Positions 34,938 through 49,102 are shown, numbered from the stretch's first letter. The stretch is 64,000 nt of DNA from Perilla frutescens (GCA_026008535.1 BRKX01000001.1:70630317-70694316), one strand, 5' to 3'. The notes: generated by a model from the sequence alone, not told the origin. Made by a program: numbers and translations.

Positions 34938-36091
34938 ATTGAGATGTTTAATTATTTGTCGGAAACTAGGTTGCTGGATATGATTCAAAACAAATGAAAA
35001 TGTTGGGATATAACTGAAAAATTGTTAAGGTTGGGGTCGATAAAAAAACAAAATTATTAAATAATTCAGGATAAAATATGGTATTGACTCAATTTCTAGT
35101 ATTAATATATAGAGAGAGCAACCTGCCTACCGTCAAAATTTTATTATGAAGTCATTTGTAAACAACACACAATTAGTTTTCTATTAATTGGATTACAATT
35201 GTTAAAGTAATTAATGATTTTTTTTAATATATTGTCTTTGTTACATCAACGCGCGTCACGCGACATGCATAATATATGAAGTCATTACTATGAAAAAATC
35301 ACATATAAAAAATATAATTGAAATTAAAAAAATAAAGTATGATTAGGAATAAAAAATTGATTAATTTTAAATTTTTGGAACCAAATTGTCAATTTTGTCA
35401 TTGATGCATGATGGGGCATCTTCTGATCATAACATGTTTGTGGAAAAGACATTGAAAAGATTAATTAATTTAGTTTTGGGATCCAATGACAATTAGTCAT
35501 GAAAGCAATTATTTTCATAAAGACCTATTTTTGGTTAAACCCAAAAAAATATTTGGATAATTAGCGAGATGAAATTGTAACTACAATTGGTTAAACCTTT
35601 TTCTTCAACTACTGTTTTTATAGCAATATTACTGAGTAATTTGCTCGATCCGTAAGTAGACAGTGACTCGAAAATTATGGAAAATTAAAGTAAATTTACT
35701 AATTAACCACTCACAAAAAAGAGAAGAAAAGTGAACTACTACAATGTTCAAGTATTATTTAATGAACTTGATCCAAGTAATAACACCAAAAAATAGGGGG
35801 AAATGTTTATTTAGACAAAAGTAAATAATAAGTGGGAAAAAACAATAAGATTTAAAAATCAATAGTTATGGAGGTAATCTCTGTTACTTTATGCACGATT
35901 CAATGTCCGGGCCCACAGAATCTGAATTTTGATAGAATTTTGTACTTGTTTATGCAAAAAGCAACTGCCAAAAAAAAATATTAAATGAGTCTTATTTTGA
36001 ATTAAAACCGGCCAACCGCCCCCTCCTTCATTTATCTTCACAAACCCTATTCTCTCTCTACACTGTATATCGCTCTTTTTCTTAGAACCTC

Positions 36092-36190
36092 TCAAAAGCC
36101 AATGCCGCTGCCATCTCTCTCTCTCGAAACTTTGCCGCCAGAGATGGAACGAGGTCAAGGAGAATCGTCGGCAACGTCTTCTTCTCAAGT
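36092..36190 (+). pseudogene. Gene-like first exon inside the inverted-repeat element
   Basis: Within an AT-rich setting this is a GC-richer patch with a TC-rich leader, an ATG (MPLPSLSLETLPPE..., also an inner ATG reading MERGQGESSATSSSQ) and a good splice donor (CAA|GTAGGT) near 36190. No downstream exon is recognisable. It could be a captured gene fragment, as in Pack-MULEs, or the first exon of the element's own lost gene. The family is unknown. Confidence 0.3.
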
Positions 36191-36559
36191 AGGTGTAATC
36201 GTTGCGTTTTATTAATTGTTCATTAGATTTAATTGTTTGATTTAATCGTGGTATGTTGAACTGAATTTAGTTGTTGCTCGTTAAAATCAATCGCGAAAAA
36301 TATTATGCTAATAGTGGCTGTTGAAATTAATCATGGTTTAGGTATTGTTAGTCGCGGCTTATTGTTTTAATTACTGTGGCCCTAATAATCTTGGAGTATG
36401 ATTTAGTAATCGCAACTTAATCGAGGTTTTCTTCGGAATTAGTTGATGTTTATTTTGATATTAATCGTGGCTAGGTAGATATTATTGATTGATTATTTGA
36501 TATTAATTGTGGGTTATTTGTTGTTAATTGTGGATTATTTGTTGTTAATCATGACTAGC

Positions 36560-37290
36560 TTTTTATCGAGGATAGTTATATATTAATCGAGGAAAGCCTA
36601 TATTAATCCTATACTAATCGATGAAGTTTAAAAAAAATCGATGAATAATTTATTTAAAAAAAATAACTAATCGATGATTATCTAATTAATCGAGGAACAT
36701 AAAAAACTAATCGAGGATGTCTAAAAAATATAATCGATGAATAGTTCATGGGAAAAAACTAGTCGATGATTATCTAATTAATCGATGAATATTTTTAAAA
36801 CTAATCGATGATTATCTAATTAATCGATGAATATTTTTAAAACTAATCGATGATTCTCTAATTAATCGATGAATATCTAATTGCCTTGATTAAATTTGAG
36901 TATTCCTCGATTAAGTTTAACTAACCTCGCTTATTTTTCCTCGATTAACTTTAAATTTGGCTCTTCATTTAAATTAAGCCTCAATTAATTTAAATTTATC
37001 CTCGATTAACTTTAAATTAACCTAGATTATTTTTAATAGCCTCAATTAATTTTAAATATTACCTCAATTAACTCTATAATAGCCTCGATTAATTCTAAGA
37101 GCATCGATTAACTTCAAATTAACCTCGATTATCTCTATAAGCCTCGATTAACACTAACAAATATCCTCAATTAATTATAAAAATTGCCTGAGTAAATTTG
37201 AAATAACCTCGATTAATTTTAGGAGCCCCAATTAATTCTAAATATAACCTCGATTAATTCTAAAATAGCCTCGACTAATTCTAATAGCCA
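36560..37290. repeat. Left arm array of TCGATGA/CCTCGATTAA repeats
   Basis: Dozens of short degenerate units about 18-26 bp apart. From 36560 to 36890 the units read TAATCGATGATTATCTAAT; from 36890 to 37290 they read CCTCGATTAACTTTAAAT, i.e. the opposite strand sense. The change of sense at about 36890 is abrupt. No frame is kept and no protein is encoded. Confidence 0.8.
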
Positions 37291-37552
37291 TGATTATACT
37301 CTACGACATGCAACTCATCAATATATTAAAGATTAAAGGGTATGACATGCAAATCTCTTTCCGTCGCCTATTTTCAAATTAAATCTAACAACACATGAAA
37401 TATATAATCAAAACAATAAATGTTTGCAAAATAAGTTCAAAAAAATGGAGAGTGCAAAACGTACCTTTGAAAATTGCTCGTGTACTAATTTTTTCTTCAA
37501 TTTTTCTTTCGCCCCTTGCTCCAAAAAATTTCTCCAACTTTTGCTCTTCTTC

Positions 37553-37800
37553 GTCGATTTGTATTGTAATGTGAATAAAAACTTGTATTGTAGTGGAGAT
37601 TTGTATTGTAGTGTGAATAAGCGAGCTCGAATGTTAGTCTATTTATTTAAAAATTTCACCTACCTCGTTACAAAATATTAAATGTATTAAATTCGGTCCT
37701 ACCTTCCCTTCTTTTCATTAATTCGGTCTTACCTTCCCCTTCTTTTCATTTGATGAAGCCAGTAACCTTTCCTTCTTTTTATTTATTGAAACTCAGTACC
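37553..37800. repeat. Short tandem repeats in the spacer of the inverted-repeat element
   Basis: TTGTATTGTAGTGTGAATAA-type units occur three times at 37556-37620. TTCGGTCCTACCTTCCCTTC-type units occur two to three times at 37690-37775. They lie in the centre between the two TCGATT arrays. An 85-codon frame across the first set has no recognisable family. Confidence 0.6.
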
Positions 37801-37879
37801 TACCTTACACAAGAAATAAATGCATTCATTAAAAAAATCTTGATTAATTATAGGGAACATTGCCTCGATTCATTTAACT

Positions 37880-38430
37880 AAAGGGCTTGATTAAATGATA
37901 TTAATTGAGGATAGTTAGATATTAAATGTGGCTAGTAATTGAGGCTTTTAAAAAAGATACAAGGCTTTTTAAAAAATAATCAAGGAAATTTAAAAAAAAT
38001 AATGGAGGCTATTAAAAAAATAATCGAAACTTGTTACAAATAATTGAGGCCTCTTAAAAAATAATTGAGGCTTCTAAAATAATAATCGAGGCAATTCAAA
38101 AAAATTGAGATAATTTAAAAAATAATCGAGGCTATTTAATTTAATAATCAAGACTTTTATAAATAATCAAGGCTATTTAATTTAATAATCGAGACTTTTA
38201 CAAATAGTCGAGGCCTCTTAAGAAATAATCAAGACAATTTTAAGAAATAAACGAGGCTTTTCAAAAGAAAAAATCGAGATAATTTTAAAAATAATCAAGG
38301 CTATCATAAAAAATAATCGAGGCTATTTAAAAAATAATTGAGGCTTTTTAAAAATTATTGAGGCTATTTAAAAAATAATTGAGGCTTTTTAAAAATTATC
38401 GAGGCCTCTTAAAAATAATCGAGGCTTCTT
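37880..38430. repeat. Right arm array of AATAATCGAGGCT repeats
   Basis: About 25 to 30 degenerate units of roughly 20-25 bp with the core AATAATCGAGGCTTTTTAAA. The core is complementary to the CCTCGATTA units of the left arm. The array ends at AATTAGGGTTTCGGTTGTTA, which is itself present in two near copies (38431-38480). Confidence 0.8.
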
Positions 38431-39094
38431 CAATTAGGGTTTCGGTTGTTAATCGATTAGGGTTTCGGTTGTTAGGGTTGTGCATTAATAATGTCTGACA
38501 AAAGTACAATGTGTCAATCATTGAGTGTGGGGACCAAGTTTAATATAGTACAAATTGCCTAACAAACTACTTGTTTTTAAAAGTTGTTTTTTCCCAAAAA
38601 CTATTTATTTTTGTCTACTTTTATCTATTTAGACAAAAGAATACTGCGTAACATCAAACCCAAATTTTGTAGTATATAAGGGAGTTATAGATACTTATGA
38701 CAACATAATATTATATTTGCTTGTAAAATCAAAGCCCATGATTATATTGTGCAAGGGCTCGACATGCGATAATTATTTATATAGTATGCATATAACACTA
38801 TGGAGGTATGAGATATAATACCATATATAATTATTAAAATTTCAGACTAAAATATCCTTACATATATTAATTAAAATTTTATCATATAATATTCACACAA
38901 TATATGGTAACCAAAAAAAAGATATTTTAATTTTATAGAGAATTTTAATACACTAACCAAACAGTATATTATGAATACGTACATATATTTTAATAAACAA
39001 ACAAAATATATAATATTGATATCTTATATCATAAAAGATATCTCAGTCAAACATATTTAACCTTATACCATATTGTGTAGCAGATGAGCCCTTA

Positions 39095-40681
39095 GGTCTT
39101 GTTTGGTTGGCAAGAAATCTGGTCTTGAAAAACAATCTAATTCATTATTTTTAAATTTCTGTGTTTGGTTCCATTTTTGTGAATTTTGGAAAGTAATCAG
39201 AATCTTTAAAACAAAAAAATTAATACAACATTTCTAAATTCTGAACACTTACTTGATAGGGGTACACACGCGTCAGGTTGGCTGGGTTGAGGATGTTTAC
39301 ATAGGCCAACCCATAGATTACGTGGAATTTTCTAGGCTGTTAATATTTTTTTAATTGCACAACCTAACCCAACTTCTCATAAGGATATAAGAGTTGGGTT
39401 GGGTTGGATTCATAAGGTTATGATAAAAATAAAAATTAAACTTTGAAATTAATGTCACCAAAACTTATATATAATTTAAAAAGAATTGTCATTCTAGATC
39501 ATTAATAACATACTTTAAACAATATTGATTATAAAACATATCAAATAAAATAAGATATTAGGCATGTCATGCATCATAGTATAGACATAAATATTAAGCA
39601 AGCAAACTATATAGACAATTTCTTTGAAAAAACATATAGACAAGTATAATGACCTAGAATCATCCATAAACCAAAAATTAAATAATAAATATTAAAGTTC
39701 TCGACAATAAATAAAAAAAATCTTAAAAATTACAAAGAAAGTTTAAAAGTCTCAAGAAAGATATATAACCTAGCTTTATGACTTAAAAAAAATATTTGCA
39801 CACATGTTTATGAATGATTAAATAATAATTATAAAGAAATTCAATTACAATTAAAATTATAACTTTGTAATTTATGTGCACGCATGTTATTTTGGGTCAA
39901 TACACTTAAAATCGTGAGCCAACCCATTAAGGTCGGTTTACAAAGTGTATAAACCAAAATATTTTCCGGTTCATTTTCGTAACGGGTGGTACGACCTAAG
40001 TTCAGTTTGGGTTGACCGGTTTGTTCGGCTTACACATATTTATGTGCACCTCTACTACATGGAGTAGGTATTTTAATTACTTGTTTCTAGAAATCTCGTG
40101 TTAGACAATTTCATTATTCGATTTTTTTCATTTATTATTTTTACAAATTATTATTAAAATTGTATTTATACCTTTTCAATAAAAAATTTGAAAATATTTT
40201 ATCATCTTAATTTTTTGTGGATTATTGTTAGTTTTTTCATTATAAAGTTTTGATTTTCAATCAAAAAAAATAAAAAATTGAAAAAAAAAATACCAAAATT
40301 CGATTATCATAGTAATTTTTTGACAGTTGATGGTAGAGATCATTGACAAATTCAAAACAATGAGTAACTCGACTTTAGATACAACAACATAATTCGACAT
40401 AACAATTTATCTTCATATATATATATATTATCTTTATTTATTTTTTATTTTTTCTTAATTGTTTTTTCTTGAATTGGAGGACAAGAATGATGATCAAACT
40501 TTAGTCTTTCAACATAAATGGATGAAGAATACTCATAGATTACAAGTATACAATATTATTAATTTATCTTTATAACCTACTTAATTAATTTGAATAAAAA
40601 TAAATACTAAAATGAGAATTCTGATCACATCTCAAAAAATAGTATTTCTACATAACTTTACTTTCATGTCAACCAAAACTC
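39095..40681. mobile_element. Candidate PIF/Harbinger-like element with an inner insertion
   Basis: The left end GTTTGGTTGGCAAGAAAT and the minus-strand right end TTTTGGTTGACATGAAAG agree at 14 of 18 positions. TTA lies immediately outside both ends (39092-39094, 40682-40684). No transposase is visible. An inner element is likely at 39257-40054, bounded by TAGGGGTACACA and, from the other strand, TAGAGGTGCACA, with GGTTGG-rich sequence. Neither boundary pair is strong. Confidence 0.4.
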
Positions 40682-40905
40682 TTAGTTTTATTACTAGTAA
40701 ATCATTTAATTGGTAACAAGTCAAAACTGGCCAACCCTTCCATCTATATCTAAATTAATAATAAATGAAAAATTTAAAGGTCCCATTAATAGGATTGCAG
40801 TTTTAATATGATTCTCATAATATTAACGAACAAATCTTTTGTTGACTATTTTATATACATGAAGATATTATACACCTAATTACTAGAATGGTCTCCGGCC
40901 ATACG

Positions 40906-42349
<1,444 letters not shown>

Positions 42350-42598
42350 CTCTTTCCATCCTAAAAAATAGGTTGATTGAGATTTTTATAAGAATTAATA
42401 AAAATTTTGGGAAAAATAATTAATCAAAAAAATTAATAATTTGTCTCTATTTATTTATTTGACAATGAATTAATATATATGATATAAACATATTAAATAA
42501 GAGTATATTAGTAAATTAGCTAAATACAAATAGAAACCAACCTATATATTAAGACATCCAAAAAAAGAAAAAAGTATATCTTATTGGGATAGGGGAAG
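42350..42598. mobile_element. Stowaway-type MITE, copy 3
   Basis: A 249-bp element; left end CTCTTTCCATCCTAAAAAAT and right end read from the minus strand CTTCCCCTATCCCAATAAG, flanked by TA (42348-42349 and 42599-42600). More diverged than the other two copies. Confidence 0.65.
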
Positions 42599-42837
42599 TA
42601 TTACATATGCACAAAATATAGTTTGATTTTTGTTGTTGTTTTTATAAATTTTAGTTTGCAGTTTGATTGCAACCAAAATCGAATCCTTCAAAAAGATCTA
42701 GATATAAGGGTATGATTATCGTTGACATTTGAAGTCAATGAGTGTGGTAATTAACACCTGCAAAGTTATGGCTGTGCTTGTTATAATTGAAATGACTTAT
42801 ATATAACTATAACTTTTTGTTATTGAATTAGATCGCC

Positions 42838-42844
<7 letters not shown>

Positions 42845-42875
<31 letters not shown>
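42845..42875 (+). repeat. (TG)n microsatellite
   Basis: About 15 uninterrupted TG units after an AT-rich lead-in. Confidence 0.85.
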
Positions 42876-42878
<3 letters not shown>

Positions 42879-45800
42879 GGTAGAGAGGAAAGTAGATTAA
42901 TCAACTGAAAACATATGATAAGTTATTGTGAACATTAGTAGAGATACATGCATGTCGCAATGCCCTAAGTCATATGCTTCACATAATTTGTTGCTACTTG
43001 AAAGATAAAATGATGAATAACTAATGGTAAGATCGATTCGAAATTTTGACCCGTCCGATATATGAATTTCTTAAGATTGGGATTCAGGAATAAAATAAAA
43101 GGACTTGAATATTTATCCTGTTTTGTTATTTTAGATAGTGTCTCAATAGGTATATATTGAATCGACAATTAAATAATCATGCAACCATTTGTTGTTGCTC
43201 ATTGAGTTGGGTAAGTTCAACTGATAGTTACCGTAGACTTGTAAAGAAAGACTTGGATTCAATCCTCATTCATCTCTCAACTATAAAAAAATAAATAAAA
43301 AATAAATCTGGATTAAACAAAAAGTTTAGATGATAGTCCAACTATAGTAACAATTAATTATGTTATTGAATTTGAAATTTAAAAAGATTTATGATAAAAA
43401 CATATTCTATAAAAACTAATTAATTTGAAACGTACACATGAATATGAGTTTTGTGTAAGACGGTTTTACGGGTTAATTAAAATTAGCAAAAGAAGTAACC
43501 ATTCGAAACTAAATACAATCAAACACTGACAAAAGTACAAATTGATCTACGGCTGAATATGCCTTTGAACCTGGATCATAGCCCGTCTACAAAGTTTGAC
43601 ACGTAAGACAATCTAATTAAGTACAAGTTTTATGTGTTCAATTAAGTATAATTAAAACGCACTAAACGTGATTGTTTTCATATTTCAGAAAATTAGAATT
43701 ATATTAAGTTCACATTTTAATTAATACATATTAGCATTTAATACATGGTTTAATACAAATTAAATGACATTATTTTTCAACTGTTTGCTAATTAATTCCC
43801 AACCGACACGCGTATTCATGATACTAAGCAAAAGTTTAATGAGTTTTTCCCTAACAAAAACCTTGTCTTTTCTTTCATAACTCAAGACCTCAAAAAAAGT
43901 TAAACTTCTGTTACTTTTTTGGCATCCTGCAACTACTAATTAATTTAACTACTTATATAAATTAATAATGAAAATATTATTGTAATTATTAAAATTATTA
44001 TTACTTTGTATTATAGATATCTAATGGCCTGTAGCACTATTATATTTTGAACAGTAGTAGCATTATTTTCTGATTTACAATTTTTTGGTAAAGTAATAAA
44101 TAGAATATTAATATCTGCACAGAGACGCTACTCTCTTATTTCATATGTTTCACTTTTTTGGTTCCCCCTTTTTTGGGTGAAATAATTTGGCCATTCATTT
44201 TCTACAGTTGCAGTGACCAGTATTTGCAGTATCCCTATGGTAAAAAATTAAATGACCATTTATAACTATTTACTTTCATTTTCTACAGTTATTTTTTAAA
44301 ACAATATAATTATATATATATATATACTAGTTAATTATATTCACTTATTTTTATTTCAAGTGAAGCTTGGTTGCTCAGTTTTTAGTTTTTTACATTTATT
44401 TATACAAGTACTACTGAATAGTATATTTTACGCCTTTGTCCTATTAATATTTGAAAAAAACCATCCACACACACACATACATAAGTATATTAATTTTAAA
44501 TATTACTTAGAAGTATAACTAATCATGTGCTACGTAATTGTTTTAACATATATACGGTATTAATGAATTTATTTTATTTCTTAGAGGTAAAAAATATATT
44601 TTTGGAAATGCATGCAAAGTCCTACAAAGAATGACAGTTAAAACATTTTAATTAAAGTAGGATAATTGAGCAATTAGCATTAATATAATTATTTCTTCGA
44701 GTTTTGAGCTATTAATCTCACATGATTAATAATAAATCAAATAAAAAGTGCTAATAGTTATAACTTTCATAAAGTATATGAATAATGTTATCACTAATCA
44801 CATACATGTACATATGCTATATATATTATGTATATACCATCATAATCATAATGATCAATAAATCAAATAAATATTTTTAAATAATATATAATGATAAATT
44901 AACAATATTTAGGGTGTATTAATATGAATTTGAACAAGTCAAAGTATGAATAAAAAAATTAACTGACAAGATCGAGTGGGACATATCCTATATTATTCTT
45001 AGAATGTTTGCTGTTACTTGTCTTAAAATATATATCCTTCAGTTGTTAAAATGGGGAGCAAAGTACAAATAATTCAATCGACAGATTGTAATAATAGCAG
45101 CATTACCAAGTCGTAGTGATGCATGCTTAATGAATTATATATCATGGTTATTGTTTCTCCAATTTCTGGTATGAATTTAATAGGAAGCAAACTCATTAAT
45201 TAAATGCATATTAATTTGACGGTACTTAATTTAGTGTACATCTTAAATTTTGGATATTAAATATATAGAACCTCCATGTTGGTAACTAAGTATACAATAA
45301 TATCATCTCTTGTTATTTATTGAATGTTTTCTTCTCGGATTCTATAATTGTTAATGCACGGGGCATCTATCTATATATATATATATATATATTTTAATGA
45401 GATAGTAAGTATTTTTTAATTATTTAATTATTGATTTAATGAGATGATAAGTGTTTTAATTATCTATCAATTTGATTAGACAATGAGAGTGTGTGTTTTC
45501 ATCTTAGTCAACGAGATAAAATAAAATCTCAGGGTTTTATGTATTGTAATTTTTTTTTAAAAAAAACCCCTCTATATTGCCTACATTGGAAGTATATACG
45601 TAATTTAAACATATCTAAATTGGATAAGCAATAATTTGGCCACCAAGTCTTTGCACAACAGATCATATAGATCTTTGATTTGTACTGATCATATTTTTAA
45701 CCATTCATTTAATTTGGGTCAGAGTCATCCATTTATTTAACAATATTAATTATTAATCCACCATTAATTAGTTTATCATGTAATTAGAAAACAAAGTGTT

Positions 45801-46413
45801 AGAAATACTTTGAAATTAATATAATATGATCTAGCTGGGAAAGATTCTTAAAATTGGATTATATGTTCTTCGCATTTAAGAAAAAAAATAATTATGTTAA
45901 TTTTTTAATTTCAATATAAGATTTTACATTAAGTTTTTACCGATTGAATTGCATTAATTTTAAAATAGCTTATATATAGCATTTTGTTTTTATCAGCATG
46001 TCACACTACATATATGCTTAATAACAAATTAATTTACACGCGGTTGGTTATTATTTTTATTATATTGACCCAAATAAATTAATAAAAAAATGAAAAAAAA
46101 GGGGATGGAAAAAAAAAAAAAAAGAAGTATTGAAACAATTGATCATTGACCTACATTTTGAAGAAACAATTTTAATCAACAATTAATTAATTAATGGATA
46201 CTTAGACCTAAGAATCTTGTTTTTCCACACAACACCACAACCTCAAGCACATACACTGCATTGCAATTAGGTGTTAGATCAAGGGCCAACCACAAAATAA
46301 TTGGACCCATTAATTTCCATCTCATTTTTTTCTTAATTTAACTTCATTTTGTTTTACTACAATGAATCTATCACAAAAATAATCTCAGCCGCCTAGATTA
46401 GCCATTTATGCTT

Positions 46414-46440
<27 letters not shown>
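42876..46440. other. Upstream region of the BOP gene
   Basis: AT-rich with no gene I can support. A short segment at about 43200-43290 ends in GGATTCAATCCT and a T/A-rich tail and may be a SINE remnant. The last few hundred bases presumably include the BOP promoter; a CT run lies at 46418-46448. Confidence 0.45.
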
Positions 46441-46447
<7 letters not shown>

Positions 46448-46507
46448 TGAAATATCTTGTCACACAGCACCATACAGAGAATCTCTTACTAGAATAGCCA
46501 CAGTAGA

Positions 46508-46561
46508 ATGATGATGATGATGATCAAGAAGTTGATCGAAGAAGTGATGAAGAATGATTAG
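46508..46561 (+). promoter_or_regulatory. 17-codon upstream ORF in the presumed BOP leader
   Basis: Five ATG codons in a row open a short frame (MMMMMIKKLIEEVMKND, then TAG) about 240 bp before the BOP start codon. It lies downstream of a CT run that probably marks the transcription start region. If present in the mRNA it would probably reduce initiation at the main start. Confidence 0.4.
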
Positions 46562-46795
46562 CTGAAACCACCAATAAATAATATTTATTATTTATTTTTC
46601 TATATCTCTTTCTCTTGTTCTGCAATCTGCACCACCACTTTAAAAGTTTAAAGAAATCTTATCACCAAAAAGGAGAAGGTGCATTTTCTCCTTCTGTCAT
46701 CTACAGCGAAAAAACGCACAGCACACAGTAATCCTCGATTCGATCCGTTGTTTTACTTACTATTTCTCTCTCTCTCTCTCTCTCCTCAATCAAAT

Positions 46796-49072
46796 ATGAG
46801 CCCTGACGAGTCCTTAAGATCTCTCTCTCTAGACTACCTAAACCTCCTCATCAACGGCCAAGCCTTCAGTGATGTAACCTTCAGCGTAGAGGGACGGTTA
46901 ATCCACGCACACAGGTGCATCTTAGCGGCCCGAAGCCTTTTCTTCAGGAAGTTCTTCTGCGGGCCGGAGTCGGGCCTAGTCGACCCGGTGCGTAGGCAAC
47001 AGCAGCAGCAGGTGATCCCGGTGAATTCTGTGGGATATGAGGTTTTCTTGCTCATGCTTCAGTTCTTGTACAGTGGGCAAGTCTCGATTGTACCTCAGAA
47101 ACACGAGCCCAGGCCTAATTGTGGGGAGAGGGCTTGCTGGCACACACATTGCTCCTCCGCCGTTGATCTTGCCATCGACACCCTTGCAGCCGCTAGATCT
47201 TTTGGTGTTGAACAACTTGCTTTGCTCACTCAGGTTAATTATATATATATTCGATCATATCATTAGTATATACATATACATATACATATATAATTCTCTC
47301 TCTTTCTCTCTCTCTCTCTGCTAAACCATATATACAGTATATGTCATGAGTGGTGGTGCTCATGTGTTTTCCCTAATCCCGGGCTTTGGAACTTGGATCA
47401 ACCTAGCTTTTCATTTTATAGGGATATGATAAAAAGATATATGCAGTCAATTATTTCAGATTTTTTTTTATACACATCTAGTCATGTTGATATATGGGTA
47501 AATTCTTGACCACGTTTCTTCAAATGAAACATATATATGTATATATTATTTTGATCTCAAAGAAATTAAATCTGGCCGGAGTCCGTTTTTTTTAGTTCCC
47601 TTGCTAGCTCTTCTTAATTTGTGATTTTATATACAATTTGGACATTTTCTTTGTTTTTAACAATATTACATAGTTTGATGAGCTATCTATACTGCTGTCT
47701 TCTCTCTCTCTCTCTCTTTTTTTTTTTTGCTTTTCTTCTCATATAGCTAGGAGTATTATATTTTTGAGGTTTTATTTGTAGCTAGCACGCACATGTTGAT
47801 TTCATGTAACATTTGTTCCTTTTGATTTGAAGTTTCTGCAGCCATCTTTTCAGTCTTCCAGACACACAGCTTTCCACATTTTTCCATATCACCAAACGTT
47901 TCCTACCTTTATATATTCTCGTATTTTACCCAAACATAATACACATCCTGCATCATGTGACACTGCTAGCTTCTACATATACATATATATGTATTAGTTC
48001 AATAATTAATTTCCTTTGCATTGGAAGAGTTAATCCATCTAGCACAGTAATGAGTAATCTCATCATCAATACTCAGCTTATTATATAAGTGTATATATAT
48101 ATATATATATAGTTTTCCCAAAATGGAAATCAAATGTAATCAAGCATATATCACTACCATTTAATTTAATTAGTGTATAGTACTATATATATGTTTGATT
48201 GAATGAAATTAATATTAATATTATTGCAGAAACAATTGACAAGCATGGTGGAGAAGGCCTCAATCGAGGATGTAATGAAAGTTCTAATCGCTGCAAGAAA
48301 TCAAGACATGCACCAACTGTGGACTACTTGCTCTCATCTAGTCGCCAAATCGGGCCTCCCGCCGGAAATCCTCGCCAAACACCTCTCCATCGACGTCGTC
48401 GCCAAGATCGAAGAGCTCCGCCTCAAGTCCTCCCTCTCCCGCCGCCCCCACCTCCCCCACCACCACGACCTCTGCGCTGCGGCGGATCTCGAGGAACAGA
48501 AGATCCGCCGCATGCGCCGCGCCCTCGACTCCTCCGACGTCGAGCTCGTAAAGCTCATGGTCATGGGCGAAGGCCTCAATCTCGACGAGGTGTTAGCCCT
48601 ACATTACGCCGTCGAGAATTGCAGCAGAGAAGTAGTGAAGGCCTTGCTGGAGCTCGGCGCCGCCGATGTTAACCTGCGTGCGGGGCCCGCCGGGAAAACC
48701 CCGCTCCATATTGCCGCCGAGATGGTGTCGCCGGACATGGTGGCGGTGCTGCTCGACCACCACGCCGACCCCACGTGCCGAACGGTTGATGGGATCACTG
48801 CATTGGACGTGCTTCGAACCCTAACGTCGGATTTTCTGTTCAAAGGGGCGGTGCCGGGGCTCAATCACATCGAGCCCAATAAATTAAGGCTTTGCCTCGA
48901 GCTCGTGCAATCCGCCGTCATGGTCATCTCCAGGGAGGAGGGCAACGCGGCGGACCCGCCCCCCGCCGCCCCCATTTTCCCACCGATCAACGACGACAGT
49001 GCGGCTACCATGGTGAATCGGCACGGTAATGCAATGTATCATCACCTCTCCCTTGATGATCACTATAATTGA
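46796..49072 (+). CDS. BOP: BLADE-ON-PETIOLE (NPR5/6-type) BTB-ankyrin protein, two exons
   Basis: Exons 46796-47233 and 48230-49072 (intron 996 bp, GT-AG, in phase 0); 426 residues. The start MSPDESLRSLSLDYLNLLIN is the conserved BOP N-terminus. The frame stays open upstream but has no earlier ATG. The BTB/POZ domain covers about 24-140 with the NPR-type zinc-finger cysteines CGERACWHTHC (109-119). The NPR helical region follows (KQLTSMVEKASIEDVMKVLI), then ankyrin repeats (ALHYAVENCSREVVKALLEL; GKTPLHIAAEMVSPDMVAVL; VDGITALDVL). BOP proteins are transcriptional co-regulators that work with TGA bZIP factors and CUL3; they set organ boundaries, petiole and leaf base identity, nodule identity in legumes, and abscission zones. 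A glutamine run (68-72) lies in the BTB. The C-terminal tail after VISREEGN is shorter than in Arabidopsis BOP2 (491 aa) but still ends in an MYHH-type stretch. The second exon is GC-rich. Confidence 0.95.
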
Positions 49073-49100
49073 CATGCATCCTTAATTAATTATATATATT

Positions 49101-49102
<2 letters not shown>

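Larger units (their letters stand above)
35812..38617. mobile_element. 2.8-kb long-inverted-repeat element with TCGATT repeats (MULE or foldback type)
   Basis: The left end TAGACAAAAGTAAATAATAA (continuing to GGGAAAAAACAA) matches the minus-strand reading of the right end, TAGACAAAAATAAATAG... to GGGAAAAAACAA, at 28 of the first 33 aligned bases after T. Weaker similarity continues inward for roughly 200 bp (CCCACA and TTGTACTT words in the same order). Inside, the left arm carries CCTCGATTAATT-type repeats and the right arm AATAATCGAGGC-type repeats, so much of the element could fold back on itself. I find no clean target duplication (the 8 bp either side agree at only five positions). No transposase is visible. 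It could be a non-autonomous Mutator-like element, a foldback element, or a host locus invaded by repeats. Confidence 0.55.

Noticed and set aside
46679..46795. N-terminal extension of the BOP protein
   Set aside because: The frame is open but has no ATG; the conserved BOP N-terminus begins at 46796.
48199..48672. 157-codon Pro/Arg-rich frame in BOP exon 2
   Set aside because: Alternate reading frame of a GC-rich true exon.
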